From: Thermoflexus hugenholtzii
GTDB lineage: Bacteria; Chloroflexota; Anaerolineae; Thermoflexales; Thermoflexaceae
Direction: 5' to 3'
DNA length: 64,000 nt
Assembly (NCBI RefSeq): GCF_018771565.1
Contig: NZ_CP076326.1
Coordinates: 124,001 to 188,000 of the forward strand
Shown: positions 25,384 to 35,237 of the stretch, one piece after another
Position numbering within the stretch: position 1 is the stretch's first letter
Layout of the letters: every line of letters starts with the position of its first letter
Notes under the pieces: generated by a model
Told to the model about the DNA's origin: nothing
Seen by the model: only the letters and a program-made list of their open reading frames with translations
Databases searched by the model: none
Program-made: the position numbers and the translations under genes

Positions 25384-26415
25384 ATGATCACCTACCGCAT
25401 CCAGGGTCATCCGGTTCCGGTTCCGGAGCAGGCGCCGCCTCCCCAGGAGGGCCCGGAATACGAGGCCCGTCTGGCGGAGTTCGAGGCGCGCATCGCCCGG
25501 GGGGAGAAGATCGAACCCACCGACTGGATGCCGGAGGAATACCGGCGTCAGCTGATCCGGATGATCTCCCAGCACGCCCACAGCGAGATCGTGGGGATGC
25601 TCCCCGAAGGGAAGTGGATCCCGCACGCCCCCACCCTCCGGCGCAAGCTGATCCTCATCGCCAAGGTGCAGGACGAGGGGGGCCACGGCCAGCTGCTGTA
25701 TCGGGCGGCGGAGACCCTGGGGATCAGCCGGGAGGAGATGATCGAGGCTTTCCTGGCCGGGAAGGCCAAGTATTCGGTGGTGTTCAACTACCCCACGCCC
25801 ACCTGGGCCGATGTGGCGGCCATCGGGCTGCTGATCGACGGCGCGGCGGTGGTCAACCAGCTGATGCTGGCCCAGGGCTCCTACGGCCCCTACGCCCGGG
25901 CGATGAAGCGCATCTGCTATGAGGAATCCTTCCACATCAAGCAAGGCTACGACGCCTTCGTCGCCCTGGCCACCGGCACCCCCGCCCAGCGGCAGATGAT
26001 CCAGGAGGCGGTGAACCGCTGGTGGTATCCGGCGCTGATGCTCTTCGGCCCGCCGGACCGCGACTCGGTGCACACCCCGACGCTGCTGCGCTGGCGCATC
26101 AAGACGAAGACCAACGACCAGCTGCGGCAGGAGTTCGTGGATCAATACGCGCCGATGGTGCTGCGCCTGGGCCTCACCATCCCGGATCCGAACCTGCGCT
26201 ACGATCCCGAGACCGGGCACTGGCGCTTCAGCGAGCCGGACTGGGAGGAGTTCTGGCGGGTGATCAAGGGCGACGGCCCTTGCAACGCGGAGCGGATGGC
26301 GGTCCGGCGCCGGGCCCACGAGGAGGGGCGCTGGGTGCGGGAGGCTCTAACAGCGAAGGCGGCGCAGCGGACGAATGGAGGGGGCAATGGCCGATACGCA
26401 GTGGCCGGTCTATGA
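25384..26415 (+). CDS. paaA: Phenylacetyl-CoA 1,2-epoxidase subunit PaaA
   Basis: The 343-residue protein is the catalytic di-iron subunit. The E-x-x-H ligand pairs are visible in [20 protein letters not shown] and [14 protein letters not shown], with [31 protein letters not shown] before them. PaaA with PaaC forms the core that epoxidises the aromatic ring of phenylacetyl-CoA using O2 and electrons from PaaE. It overlaps paaB by 29 bases. GGAAGGAGGGGCCC precedes ATG 25384. Confidence 0.96.
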   Translation: MITYRIQGHPVPVPEQAPPPQEGPEYEARLAEFEARIARGEKIEPTDWMPEEYRRQLIRMISQHAHSEIVGMLPEGKWIPHAPTLRRKLILIAKVQDEGGHGQLLYRAAETLGISREEMIEAFLAGKAKYSVVFNYPTPTWADVAAIGLLIDGAAVVNQLMLAQGSYGPYARAMKRICYEESFHIKQGYDAFVALATGTPAQRQMIQEAVNRWWYPALMLFGPPDRDSVHTPTLLRWRIKTKTNDQLRQEFVDQYAPMVLRLGLTIPDPNLRYDPETGHWRFSEPDWEEFWRVIKGDGPCNAERMAVRRRAHEEGRWVREALTAKAAQRTNGGGNGRYAVAGL

Positions 26416-26710
26416 GGTCTTCCTCCAGGAGAAGCGGGGCGACCCCCACGTCCACGTGGGAGCGGTCCACGCCCCCGACCCGGAGATGGCCCTGATCCTG
26501 GCCAAAGAGCAGTTCGCCCGTCGGGGCCGTTGCGCCAGCCTGTGGGTGGTCCCCGCGGAAGCGATCTACGCTTCCCGGGCCGAGGAGGCGGAGGAGCTGT
26601 TCGCCTCCGCTCTGGAGAAAGAGTATCGGGAGCCCCGGGGCTTCCGGGTGACGGAGCGGGTGCGGAGGTGGATGGAGCGCCATGGCCAGTCCCTCCCTGA
26701 AGCCGAATGA
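26387..26710 (+). CDS. paaB: Phenylacetyl-CoA epoxidase subunit PaaB
   Basis: The 107-residue protein has the PaaB core [42 protein letters not shown] and [12 protein letters not shown]. PaaB bridges the PaaAC dimers. I chose ATG 26387, after GGAGGGGGCA; ATG 26375 lies before this site. It overlaps paaA and, by 29 bases, paaC. Confidence 0.94.
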   Translation: MADTQWPVYEVFLQEKRGDPHVHVGAVHAPDPEMALILAKEQFARRGRCASLWVVPAEAIYASRAEEAEELFASALEKEYREPRGFRVTERVRRWMERHGQSLPEAE

Positions 26711-27476
26711 AGCGGTTCCGCTCCCGGATCCCCTCCGGGAGGCGGTGGGGCATCTTCTTCTGGCGATGGCCGACGACGAGGTCCTGCTGGGCCATCGGGA
26801 CGCGGAGTGGGTGGGCCATGCCCCCATCCTGGAGGCGGACATCGCCATGGCCAGCATCGCCCAGGACGAGATCGGGCATGCGGTCCTCTGGTATTCGTTG
26901 CTGCAGGAGCTGGGGTGGCCCGACCCCGACCGCATGGCCTACTTCCGGGATCCCCCGGAGTTCCGCAACGCTACCCTGGTGGAGCTGCCCCGGGGGGATT
27001 GGGCCTTCACGGTGGTCCGCCAGTTCCTTTTCGATTACGCGGAGAAGGTCCGCCTGGAGGCCTTGATGAACAGCGCCTATCCGCCGCTGGCGGCGGCGGC
27101 GACGAAGGTCCGCCGGGAGGAGACCTATCATCTGATGCACAGCCGGGCCTGGGTGCTGCGGCTGGGGGATGCCACAGAGGAGAGCCACCGCCGGATGCAG
27201 GCGGCTCTGGAGCAGGCATGGCCGCACGCCCTGGGGCTGTTCGAGCCGGCGCCCGGAGAGGACCTGCGGGTGGCGGCGGGGATCCAGCCGCCGGAGGCCG
27301 AGCTGCGGGCCCGCTGGGAGGCGGAGGTGCGTCCCATCCTGGAGGCGGCCTCCCTGAAGATCCCGGAGGCGGAGCCCGTTTACGGCGGGCGGATCGGCCG
27401 GCACACGGAGCACCTGACTGCCCTGCTAACGGATTTCCAGATGGTCGCACGCTCCGGGATGGGGGAGACATGGTGA
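26682..27476 (+). CDS. paaC: Phenylacetyl-CoA epoxidase structural subunit PaaC
   Basis: The 264-residue ferritin-like protein has LLLAMADDEVLLGHRDAEWVGHAPILEADIAMASIAQDEIGHAVLWYSLL, then TKVRREETYHLMHSRAWV. In the known complex PaaC is the structural partner of PaaA. It starts inside paaB and its stop overlaps the paaD start, so the four genes are tightly coupled. Confidence 0.95.
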   Translation: MASPSLKPNEAVPLPDPLREAVGHLLLAMADDEVLLGHRDAEWVGHAPILEADIAMASIAQDEIGHAVLWYSLLQELGWPDPDRMAYFRDPPEFRNATLVELPRGDWAFTVVRQFLFDYAEKVRLEALMNSAYPPLAAAATKVRREETYHLMHSRAWVLRLGDATEESHRRMQAALEQAWPHALGLFEPAPGEDLRVAAGIQPPEAELRARWEAEVRPILEAASLKIPEAEPVYGGRIGRHTEHLTALLTDFQMVARSGMGETW

Positions 27477-27979
27477 ACGACGGACGGGCGGACGGGCCGG
27501 GGCTGACCCGGGAGGCGATCCTCGCCGCGCTGGAGGCGGTGAAGGATCCGGAGATCCCCACGGTCTCGGTGGTGGACCTGGGGTTGATCTACGACGTCCG
27601 GGTGGGCGATGACATGGTGGAGGTGGACTTCGCGCCCACCTTTGTGGGGTGTCCGGCCCTGCACGTGATGGAGCGGGAGATCGTCGAGCGCATCCAGGCC
27701 CTGGGGGCGCGGCGGGTTCAGGTGCGGCGGATATATCGGCCGCCGTGGACACCGGAACGGATGAGCGAGCGGGCACGACAGGCGCTTCGGGAGCTGGGGA
27801 TCGCGCCGCCCCGGCCGTCTGCGGGGGAGATCACCCCGGAGTTGCTGAAGGGGGTGCCGTGCCCCTTCTGCGGCTCCACGAGCACGCGGATGGAGAACCT
27901 CTTCGGGCCCACCTCGTGCCGCGCGCTGTTTTATTGTGAGGCATGCCGGCAGCCTTTTGAGGCCTTCAAGCCGCTGTAA
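27470..27979 (+). CDS. paaD: Phenylacetate degradation Fe-S assembly protein PaaD
   Basis: The 169-residue protein has an N-terminal MIP18/DUF59 domain (ILAALEAVKDPEIPTVSVVDLGLIYDVRV, FAPTFVGCPALHVMEREIVERI) and a C-terminal zinc-ribbon CPFCGSTSTRMENLFGPTSCRALFYCEACRQPFEAFKPL. PaaD helps install metal centres in the epoxidase system. It overlaps paaC by 7 bases. The reductase gene paaE, which usually follows, is not in this window. Confidence 0.94.
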   Translation: MVNDGRADGPGLTREAILAALEAVKDPEIPTVSVVDLGLIYDVRVGDDMVEVDFAPTFVGCPALHVMEREIVERIQALGARRVQVRRIYRPPWTPERMSERARQALRELGIAPPRPSAGEITPELLKGVPCPFCGSTSTRMENLFGPTSCRALFYCEACRQPFEAFKPL

Positions 27980-28033
27980 GGTCCCGCGCGGGTGGGGATG
28001 TAGGCTCGTGCCTTTGTTTTCGGATCGTCCGCC

Positions 28034-29521
28034 TCAACGGGACTCCCCCCACCATACCTCCAGAAGCGGTCGTCCCTCCGTGTTCCAGTCTTCGGCGTCG
28101 GAGGACACGAAATATTTGCCGCTGTGATAAGCCGAATCGGCGCTGTAGAGGATCAGCCGCAGCGGCTCGCCCCGCGCATAGGCCTGCGCGACCGCATAGG
28201 AGACATCCCAGGTGCGGGGAACGCCAGGCCACCCCGGCCACTCGAGAAGGGGATCCACCCAGGCGCCGCCGACGTTCTCATATGCCAGCGGCGCGTTGTT
28301 CCAGGTGATGGTCTCCTCATCCCAATCCGCCGAGGCGATCAGCACCTGGATCCATGAAGGCCGGGCCTGTCCGGGATCCCCGGCGTTGCCGAACTGATGG
28401 AGGGTGAGCGTAGCCGAGATGATTGTCTTCCCCCGCGGAATCGCGTCCAGAGGGAAGGTCACGTAATATTTAGCGAAGCACGGCCAGTCAGCGACATCGG
28501 ATTGATTCTGGATGTTGAAGTCGGGCGCGTGGCCGTCGTTGCGGTTCCCCCATTCGTTCCAGATGTAGTGTTCATCGCCGGGACACTGGTTGGATGTGGT
28601 GCCGCCCACGTTGGCGTCCGGGACGAGGGGGCTGTTCCGCACAGGGCGGCGGATCCGGATGTAACCAGTCGGGACGGCGGTGGCGTGATAAGCGGGGAGG
28701 CCGAAGTGCAGAAAGCCCCAGCAGCTTGGGTCGTCCGGCGAGGCGGAGGGCGGCCAGGAGGTCTCCTCGAGGGGTGGATCTTCCATGGAATCCCGGTCAT
28801 GAACCCGAACGGCCAGCCGCCAGATGGTCCCCTCGGGGGGCGCGGAGGTCAGGCCCAGGCTGGAAAAGGGAATGGTGAAGCCCATGGCCCAGCCCCGGTC
28901 GCTCTCGCGGTCGTCGTTCAGGGCGTTTCCCCGCCAGCCCGGGACCGCGTTGAACGGAACGTGGATCGGCTTCCAGCCTTCGGCGCTTCCCCGCTCGACG
29001 TTCCGTCGAGACGGGCTGGGCTCGCTGTAGAGCTGGGCGACGAAGCGCCATGACGAAAGAGAAAGCCGATCGCCGCCGGAGGTGTCCAGCAGGATCGTTG
29101 CGGCGTCCCATTGCGTCAGCGTCTGCGGCGTGGGGTTCTCATCATACCAGAGGTGACGGTCAAAGATGGCCAGGTAGATGAAGAGCTCGCGGGCGTTGTA
29201 GCCCACGCGGATGTCGGTATAGTTCCGCGTGGGGGAGACCTGCCCGAACCAGGCGATGGCGCTCTGCTCGAAGGGGATCGGGCCTTCGAAGCGGGGGGCA
29301 TGAATCCGAGGCAACATCTCAGGGGCACAGAGATCCCGGAGCGCAGGGGTGGCGGAAAGGGTTGGAGATGAGGACGGGAGCGTTCCTTCGGTCAAGGTGG
29401 GGGAAGGAGACGGGGGCCGTCGCGAGCGGAGCAGCAAGCCCATCCCCATCAGCGTGAGGATGCCCAGCGTGATGAGCCATCCGACCGGGAGCGATCGACC
29501 TCTTCTCGTTTCAAAGGACAT
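28034..29521 (-). CDS. Membrane-anchored protein with a CBM9-like and a DNRLRE-type domain
   Basis: The 495-residue protein has one N-terminal membrane helix (SLPVGWLITLGILTLMGMGLLL, about 11-32), a Ser/Thr/Pro linker, a central region like carbohydrate-binding family 9 (NYTDIRVGYNARELFIYLAIFDRHLWYDENP, WDAATILLDTSGGD, WAMGFTIPFSSLGL) and a C-terminal DNRLRE-like region (KTIISATLTLHQFGN, WIQVLIASADWDEETITWNNAP). These point to a cell-surface carbohydrate-binding or scaffold protein. ATG 29521 follows GAGGAGGAGCTTC. It faces paaD convergently. Domain calls are by pattern; function is unknown. Confidence 0.7.
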   Translation of the reverse strand: MSFETRRGRSLPVGWLITLGILTLMGMGLLLRSRRPPSPSPTLTEGTLPSSSPTLSATPALRDLCAPEMLPRIHAPRFEGPIPFEQSAIAWFGQVSPTRNYTDIRVGYNARELFIYLAIFDRHLWYDENPTPQTLTQWDAATILLDTSGGDRLSLSSWRFVAQLYSEPSPSRRNVERGSAEGWKPIHVPFNAVPGWRGNALNDDRESDRGWAMGFTIPFSSLGLTSAPPEGTIWRLAVRVHDRDSMEDPPLEETSWPPSASPDDPSCWGFLHFGLPAYHATAVPTGYIRIRRPVRNSPLVPDANVGGTTSNQCPGDEHYIWNEWGNRNDGHAPDFNIQNQSDVADWPCFAKYYVTFPLDAIPRGKTIISATLTLHQFGNAGDPGQARPSWIQVLIASADWDEETITWNNAPLAYENVGGAWVDPLLEWPGWPGVPRTWDVSYAVAQAYARGEPLRLILYSADSAYHSGKYFVSSDAEDWNTEGRPLLEVWWGESR

Positions 29522-29697
29522 GAAGCTCCTCCTCGGGCCAACGAATGCGCACATGGGCTACCATACCGGCGCTTCAGCGCGGCGTCAAAGGGCGTGTGGG
29601 ATCCGGCAAGCATCGGGAGCTCCGATGAGGAGGGAGCCGGGTGATGGGCGTCGGTCCCGTGCGCTCATCGGATGACGATCCTGGGAGGGAGGAAGGG

Positions 29698-30555
29698 ATG
29701 CGCGCGGGGGATATGGCGATCCTGCTGGCGCTGGGGGCCATCTGGGGGGCCTCGTATCTCTTTTTCGCCCTTGGGGTGCGGACGATCCCGCCGTTCACGT
29801 TCGTGGCGGGACGGCTGTTGATCGCCGCCGCCCTCCTCGGGCTGTTCCGACGGCTCCGTCCGGGCCCCCGGGCGGATCCGCCCTGGGGGACCTATCTGGT
29901 GATGGGGGCCTTCAACGCCGCGCTTCCCCACACGCTGGTCGCCTGGAGCGAGCGGACCATCGCCAGCGGGCTGGCGGGGGTGCTGATCGCCACCATGCCC
30001 CTCTGGGCCGCCGGGTTCACGGCCATCGGGTTGCGGGAGGAGCGACCCTCGCGGCGCCAGCTGGCCGGGCTGCTCCTGGGCTTCCTGGGGATCCTGGTCC
30101 TGTTGTTCCCGGACCTGCGGCGGGCGGCTCATGCGCATCTGCTCAGCGAGGGGGCCGTGGTAGCAGCCGCCATCTCGTATGCCGCAGCCACCGTCTACGC
30201 CCGACGGGCGCTGCGGGGGGTCCCGCCGGTGGACGCGGCCATCGGGCAGCTGGGATGCGGTGGATGGATGGCGCTCCCCTTGAGCCTGCTCCTGGATCGG
30301 CCGTGGGCGCTCTCCCCGGCCCCTGAGTCCCTCGCCGCCCTGATCCTTCTGGCGGTCCTGGGCACGGCGATCGCTTACGTGATGTATTATGCGCTGCTCG
30401 AGCGGACCGGGGTGATCGGGGTTTCCCTGGTGGTGTATCTCAATCCGATCTTCGCGGTGCTCTGGGGGGCGCTATGGCTCGGCGAGCCCCTCTCAGGGTG
30501 GCTTCTCGCAGGCCTGGCGCTGATCCTGGCCGGGGTGTTTCTGGCCGGGCGGTGA
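29698..30555 (+). CDS. EamA/DMT-family permease
   Basis: The 285-residue protein has ten hydrophobic helices in two EamA repeats, with the GAIWGASYLFFALGVRTIPPFTFVAGRLLIAA start, and ends LYLNPIFAVLWGALWLGEPLSGWLLAGLALILAGVFLAG-like (VVYLNPIFAVLWGA). Such drug/metabolite transporters export or import small molecules; substrate cannot be told. ATG 29698 has GGGAGGGAGGAAGGG upstream; an earlier in-frame GTG at 29641 lacks conservation. Convergent with the penicillin-binding protein gene. Confidence 0.9.
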   Translation: MRAGDMAILLALGAIWGASYLFFALGVRTIPPFTFVAGRLLIAAALLGLFRRLRPGPRADPPWGTYLVMGAFNAALPHTLVAWSERTIASGLAGVLIATMPLWAAGFTAIGLREERPSRRQLAGLLLGFLGILVLLFPDLRRAAHAHLLSEGAVVAAAISYAAATVYARRALRGVPPVDAAIGQLGCGGWMALPLSLLLDRPWALSPAPESLAALILLAVLGTAIAYVMYYALLERTGVIGVSLVVYLNPIFAVLWGALWLGEPLSGWLLAGLALILAGVFLAGR

Positions 30556-30648
30556 GCGCCCAGACCGACAACCGATGGGTCCGGGCGCCCGCCGCGCCGG
30601 AGCGATCCGAGACCGCAAGGGATCGGCCTGCATCGACCCGGACTCCGG

Positions 30649-33426
30649 TCACGGGGTGGGCAGCGGCGTCAGCGGAAGCGTCGGCAGGGGGATCGGCGTC
30701 GGCGCGGGCGTGGCCTCCTCCGGTGTCGGGGTGGGGAGCGGCGTAGGCGTGACGGTCGGGATCGGCGTGGGTGTGGGGACGATCCCGTTGTCCACGTAGG
30801 TCCGCACCTCTCCGACGAAGACCTGCCCGGCGCGGTTGAAGGCGGTCACCCGCAGGGCATACCACCCCGTGGGCAGCCCGGAGGTATCCCAGACGGTGAT
30901 CTGGCCATCGCGGACCGGCGCCAGATGCGGGCCGCTCAGCCACTGCCAGGCGACGCCGTCCGCCCCCACGATGCCCCATTCCACATTGTAGTAGGCGAAG
31001 TCCGGGATCCATACCGTCCCCTGCACGGGGACGATGCCTCGGACCACGGTGCTTTCGTTGGGCCATCGGATGATGACCTGGGGGATGGCCGCAGTGCAGA
31101 CCTCGCTGGGCGGCTGAGGGATCTGACGCTGCTCGGCCCACCAGCGCCCTTCCTCGGGCACGATGTAGAACACCCGCTCGATGGGCGGGCCCGGGCAACC
31201 CTCGGCGTAACGCAGCCCGGTGGCCCCGTCCAGGACCACGAGCTGCCAGAGGTCATGCTCCGGGCCGGGCGGGGGCTGATCGGCGGCGAAGACCTCCACC
31301 CGCCGCCGGTCGGGGGGGCAGTAGGGCGAGGGCCGCGTCCCCGAATCCAGACAGATCTCCAGCTCGATGATCCCGGGCGGCCGGCGGAACTCCCGGGGCG
31401 GCAGGTTCAGGATGCGATGGGCCTCTTCCATCACATCATGCCAGACCGGCGCCGCGCCGGTGATGCCGGTGACCCCCTTCATCTCCGAGTTGTCGGCGTT
31501 GCCCACCCAGACCCCGACCACCAGATCCGGGCTGTAGCCCAGCGTCCAGTTGTCCCGGAAGTCGTTGGTGGTCCCCGTCTTGGCGGCCGCCGGCCGTGAG
31601 AGCTTGAGCGGGCTGTTGGGCCCGAAGGCGGCCTTGCGGGCCTCGTTGTCGGAGAGGATATGGGTGATGAGATAGGCGTGCTCCGGGCGCATCACCGGCT
31701 GCCCCGGCGGCGGCGTGTATTCGTAGAGCACGCGGCCGAAGGCATCGGTGATCCGACGGACCGGAACCGGGGGCACGCGCCGGCCTTCGTTGGCGAAGGC
31801 CGCATACAGCCCGACCATCTCCAGCAAGGGCACCTCGCCGCCGCCCAGGGTGAGGGAAAGCCCGTAATCCGGCCGGGTGAGGGTGGTGATGCCCAGATCC
31901 CGGGCCCGCTGGAGGAAGGCCGGCAGCCCCACGAAGGCCAGGGCCTTCACCGCCGGGACGTTGTAAGAGTTCCCCAGCGCATAGCGCACGGTGACCGGCC
32001 CGTGGAAGCGGCGATCATAGTTGACCGGCTCGTAGAATCGCCCCGGCCCGTCCGGGAAGCGGGTCGGCACGTCCCAGATCAGGGTGGCGGGGGTCCACCC
32101 CTTTTCGAAGGCCACGAGGTAGGTCAACGGTTTGATGGAGGAGCCCGGCTGGCGGGGGACGATGGCCATGTTGATCTGGCCGCCGTGGGCGGCGTCGTTG
32201 TAATCGGGGCTCCCCACCATGGCCAGGATCTCACCGGTGCGGGGATCCAGGATCACCACGGCCCCGTTGTGGACGTTCTTATCGGCCAGCTTGGCCAGGT
32301 GCTCCCGCAGGACGCGGGTCGCCATCCGCTGGAGGCGGAGGTCCAGGGTGGTCTCCACCCGCAGCCCGCCCCGGTGGAGGGTCTGGGGGTCCAGGCCGAA
32401 GGTCTGTTCCAGCCACTGCAGCACATAGAGGGCGAAATGGGGCGCCTCGGGGGCGGGGGAGGCGGCCGGGGGCTTCTGGAAGGGATACGCCTGCATCTCC
32501 CGGGCGGCGGCCTCTGCCTGCTCCGGGGTGATGAAGCCGGCCTCCACCATCAGCCGGAGCACGTCCCGCTGACGCCGCAGGGCCCGCTCCCGACCCTCTG
32601 GGGTGAAGGGATCATACAGGGCCGGGGCCTGGGGGAGCCCGGCCAGGAAGGAGGCCTCCGCCAGGGTGAGGTCTTTGGCCGGCTTCCCGAAGTAGGTGCG
32701 GGCGGCGGCCTCCACGCCATAGGCCAGGTTCCCGTAGTAGATGGTGTTGAGATAGATCTCCAGGATCTGCTCCCGGGGGTAACGGCGGGTGATCTCCGCG
32801 GCCAGCACCGCCTCCTTGATCTTGCGCCGCAGCGTCCGCTCCGGGGAGATGATCAGATTGCGCACCAGCTGCTGGGGGATGGTGCTGGCGCCGCTGACCA
32901 CCTCCCCCTCCCGGATCGCCTGGTAGATCGCCCGGACGATGGCGATGGGGTCGAACCCCGGATGTTGCCAGAACCGGGGGTCCTCGGTGGCCACAGTGGC
33001 CCGGATCAGCCAGGGGGAGATCTCCGAGAGGCGGACCAGCTGGCGGCGCCCGCTCTGGGGGTCGGCGATCTCCCCGATCAGCTCCCCGTTGCGGTCCGTG
33101 AGCACCAGCGAGGTGGAGAGGTTCAGGGCTCGCTCCTGGAGCGTTTCCGGCGGCGGCAGCTGCATGGCCACATAGACGTAGCCGGCCAGGGCGGCCACGC
33201 TCCCCGCGGCGCCCAGCAGGATCAGGATCAGCAACCCAGCGAGGATGCGCCGGCCCCAGGGGCGGCGGGAGGCCGCCGGGGTGGCGCGGGGCGGACGCGG
33301 CGGCCCTCCCGACGGCCCTCCCGCCGTCGGCCGCGGTGGGATCCGCTGCGTGCGATCCCGGCCCGGCACCCACCAGCCGGCCGTCTCGCTCACATCCCCG
33401 GTCGGATGCGGCCAATGCTCGCTCAT
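30649..33426 (-). CDS. Class A penicillin-binding protein (PBP1A-like)
   Basis: The 925-residue bifunctional enzyme has a Pro-rich cytoplasmic head, a membrane helix (about 58-88), a GT51 glycosyltransferase domain with E148 in ATEDPRFWQHPGFD and the STIPQQLVRN block, and a transpeptidase domain with SSIK (S429 as the nucleophile), SYN (487-489) and KTG (616-618). It polymerises and cross-links peptidoglycan. After the catalytic part come an Ig-like region and a tail of P-T-P repeats. An intact class A PBP argues for a peptidoglycan wall in this organism. ATG 33426. Confidence 0.96.
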   Translation of the reverse strand: MSEHWPHPTGDVSETAGWWVPGRDRTQRIPPRPTAGGPSGGPPRPPRATPAASRRPWGRRILAGLLILILLGAAGSVAALAGYVYVAMQLPPPETLQERALNLSTSLVLTDRNGELIGEIADPQSGRRQLVRLSEISPWLIRATVATEDPRFWQHPGFDPIAIVRAIYQAIREGEVVSGASTIPQQLVRNLIISPERTLRRKIKEAVLAAEITRRYPREQILEIYLNTIYYGNLAYGVEAAARTYFGKPAKDLTLAEASFLAGLPQAPALYDPFTPEGRERALRRQRDVLRLMVEAGFITPEQAEAAAREMQAYPFQKPPAASPAPEAPHFALYVLQWLEQTFGLDPQTLHRGGLRVETTLDLRLQRMATRVLREHLAKLADKNVHNGAVVILDPRTGEILAMVGSPDYNDAAHGGQINMAIVPRQPGSSIKPLTYLVAFEKGWTPATLIWDVPTRFPDGPGRFYEPVNYDRRFHGPVTVRYALGNSYNVPAVKALAFVGLPAFLQRARDLGITTLTRPDYGLSLTLGGGEVPLLEMVGLYAAFANEGRRVPPVPVRRITDAFGRVLYEYTPPPGQPVMRPEHAYLITHILSDNEARKAAFGPNSPLKLSRPAAAKTGTTNDFRDNWTLGYSPDLVVGVWVGNADNSEMKGVTGITGAAPVWHDVMEEAHRILNLPPREFRRPPGIIELEICLDSGTRPSPYCPPDRRRVEVFAADQPPPGPEHDLWQLVVLDGATGLRYAEGCPGPPIERVFYIVPEEGRWWAEQRQIPQPPSEVCTAAIPQVIIRWPNESTVVRGIVPVQGTVWIPDFAYYNVEWGIVGADGVAWQWLSGPHLAPVRDGQITVWDTSGLPTGWYALRVTAFNRAGQVFVGEVRTYVDNGIVPTPTPIPTVTPTPLPTPTPEEATPAPTPIPLPTLPLTPLPTP
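30655..30790. repeat. Low-complexity GT-rich DNA encoding the PT-rich tail
   Basis: Runs of GGCGTGGGTGT and GTCGGGGTGGGGAGCGG-like units encode a threonine-proline tail (PTPTPIPTVTPTPLPTPTP) of the penicillin-binding protein. Such DNA is prone to slippage, so length may vary among strains. Confidence 0.75.
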
Positions 33427-33478
33427 GGACGGCTCCCCCAGCGCTGGATGCTCCGAAAGCGGCGCGGCCTTCTTCTCC

Positions 33479-34162
33479 TCAATCCTTCAGCAGGCGTCTC
33501 ACCGTCTCCCAGACGGCGTCGAACATCTCCGACGTCAGGCGACCGGTCTGCGTGTTCTGGCGACTGGGATGATAGGAGGTGATCAGAACGGGCCACCCGG
33601 GTCCCAGGGGATGCACCGCCCCGTGGCGGAAGGCCGGGCGTGGCCCCTCGTAACCCAGCTCCCGCAACGCCCGTATGAACCCCTCCGTGGCGATCTGCCC
33701 CAGGGTGACCACGACCTGCAGGCGGGGGAGCGCCCGGAGCTCCCGCACCAGATACGGCCGGCACCGCGCCCGTTCCTCGGGGGACGGCTGGTTGTCGGGC
33801 GGTGCGCAGCGCACCACCGCGGTGAGATAGACGTCCCGCAGGACCAGCCCGTCCTCCCGATGGGTGGAGGTGGGCTGGTTGGCGAAGCCGGCGCGATACA
33901 GGGCGGCGATCAGGAAATCCCCCGAGCCGTCCCCGGTGAACATGCGCCCGGTCCGGTTCGCCCCGTGGGCGGCCGGCGCCAGGCCCACCACCAGCACCCG
34001 GGCCTGGGGGTCGCCGAAACCGGGGACCGGCCGGCCCCAGTATTCCCAGTCCCGAAATTGTCGCCGCTTGCGCCGGGCCACCGCCTCCCGATAGGCCACC
34101 AGCCGCGGGCACCGCCGGCAGGCGATCACCTCCCGGGCGATCTCCTCCAGGGATTCTCCCAC
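33479..34162 (-). CDS. Uracil-DNA glycosylase, family 5-like (UdgB type)
   Basis: The 227-residue protein has the family 4/5 iron-sulfur set (C15, C18, C119, C134), the GLAPAAHGANRTGRMFTGDGSGDFL motif in place of the family 4 GExPG motif, and the HPSRQN motif near the C-terminus. Family 5 enzymes of thermophiles remove uracil and other deaminated bases from DNA, useful at high temperature. Start ATG 34162; GGAGGGGCGGGATCGGT lies upstream. It follows the penicillin-binding gene direction with a 52-base gap. Confidence 0.9.
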   Translation of the reverse strand: MGESLEEIAREVIACRRCPRLVAYREAVARRKRRQFRDWEYWGRPVPGFGDPQARVLVVGLAPAAHGANRTGRMFTGDGSGDFLIAALYRAGFANQPTSTHREDGLVLRDVYLTAVVRCAPPDNQPSPEERARCRPYLVRELRALPRLQVVVTLGQIATEGFIRALRELGYEGPRPAFRHGAVHPLGPGWPVLITSYHPSRQNTQTGRLTSEMFDAVWETVRRLLKD

Positions 34163-34275
34163 CGATCCCGCCCCTCCTGTTCAGGCTATCTGTATTCTAA
34201 TCCCGGACCGGCCCCGCCTCCGGGTAAAATACAGTAAAGCGGTCGGATGGCAGAACTTCACGTTTGGAGGCCCCG

Positions 34276-35223
34276 ATGGAAGCATTGATCAGCATGCTGG
34301 TCCTGGTGCTCTGTGTCGGCCTGATCCTCCTCGCCCTCCTCGGCTCCATGATCCGCATCGTCCCCGAATACCAGCGCCTGGTGGTCTTCCGTCTGGGGAA
34401 GGTCATCGGCGCCAAGGGGCCGGGCCTGGTGCTCCTCATCCCCGTTGTGGACCGCGCCATCACCGTGGACCTGCGGGAGCAGTTCCGCGAGATCCCCCAG
34501 CAGACCTCCATCACCAAGGACAACGCCCCCATCGGCATCGACTTCCTGATCTACTGGCGGGTAGTGGATCCGGTCCAGAGCGTGGTGCAGGTGCGGGACT
34601 TCGTCTCGGCGGCGGTGGGGATCGCCACCACCACGTTGCGGGCGGTGATCGGGGACATCCTGCTGGACGACGTGCTGGCCAAGCGGGAATACATCAACCA
34701 GGCCCTGCGGGTGAAGCTGGACGAGGTGACGGAGCGCTGGGGGGTGAAGGTCACCGCCGTGGAGATCCGGGAGATCCAGCCGCCCCGGGACGTGCTGGAG
34801 GCGATGACCCGGCAGATGTCGGCGGAGCGCAACCGCCGGGCCCTGGTGACGGAGGCCGACGGCAAGCGGGAGGCGGCGGTGAAGGTGGCCGAGGGCGAGA
34901 AGCAGGCGGCCATCCTGAAGGCGGAAGGGGAGAAGGAAGCCGCCATCCTGCGAGCCCAGGGGGAGCGGGAGGCCCAGATCCTGCGGGCGGAGGGGTTCGC
35001 CCTGGCCCTGGAACGGATCTTCAGCGTGGCCCGCACCCTCGACGCCAACACGATGACCCTCCAGTATCTGGAGGCCCTCAAGGCCCTGGGAGCCAGCCCC
35101 GCCACCAAGTTCGTCTTCCCGATGGAGTTCACCCGGCTGGTGGCTCCCCTCTCGAACCTGATGGGAGACGCCGGCGCCCGGGCCTCCGGGGAGGGCGCCG
35201 CGCCGGGCGGAGCTTCCGGGTAG
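34276..35223 (+). CDS. SPFH/band-7 (stomatin-like) membrane protein
   Basis: The 315-residue protein has an N-terminal helix (LISMLVLVLCVGLILLALLG), then the band-7 domain (IVPEYQRLVVFRLGKVIGAKGPGLVLLIPVVDRAITVDLREQ...), then an Ala/Glu-rich coiled coil (EADGKREAAVKVAEGEKQAAILKAEGEKEAAILRAQGEREAQILRAEG). SPFH proteins form membrane microdomain scaffolds. The common partner gene for NfeD is not adjacent. I prefer ATG 34276 (GGAGGCCCCG upstream) to a TTG at 34264. Confidence 0.92.
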   Translation: MEALISMLVLVLCVGLILLALLGSMIRIVPEYQRLVVFRLGKVIGAKGPGLVLLIPVVDRAITVDLREQFREIPQQTSITKDNAPIGIDFLIYWRVVDPVQSVVQVRDFVSAAVGIATTTLRAVIGDILLDDVLAKREYINQALRVKLDEVTERWGVKVTAVEIREIQPPRDVLEAMTRQMSAERNRRALVTEADGKREAAVKVAEGEKQAAILKAEGEKEAAILRAQGEREAQILRAEGFALALERIFSVARTLDANTMTLQYLEALKALGASPATKFVFPMEFTRLVAPLSNLMGDAGARASGEGAAPGGASG

Positions 35224-35237
35224 GAGGGACCCGGGGG

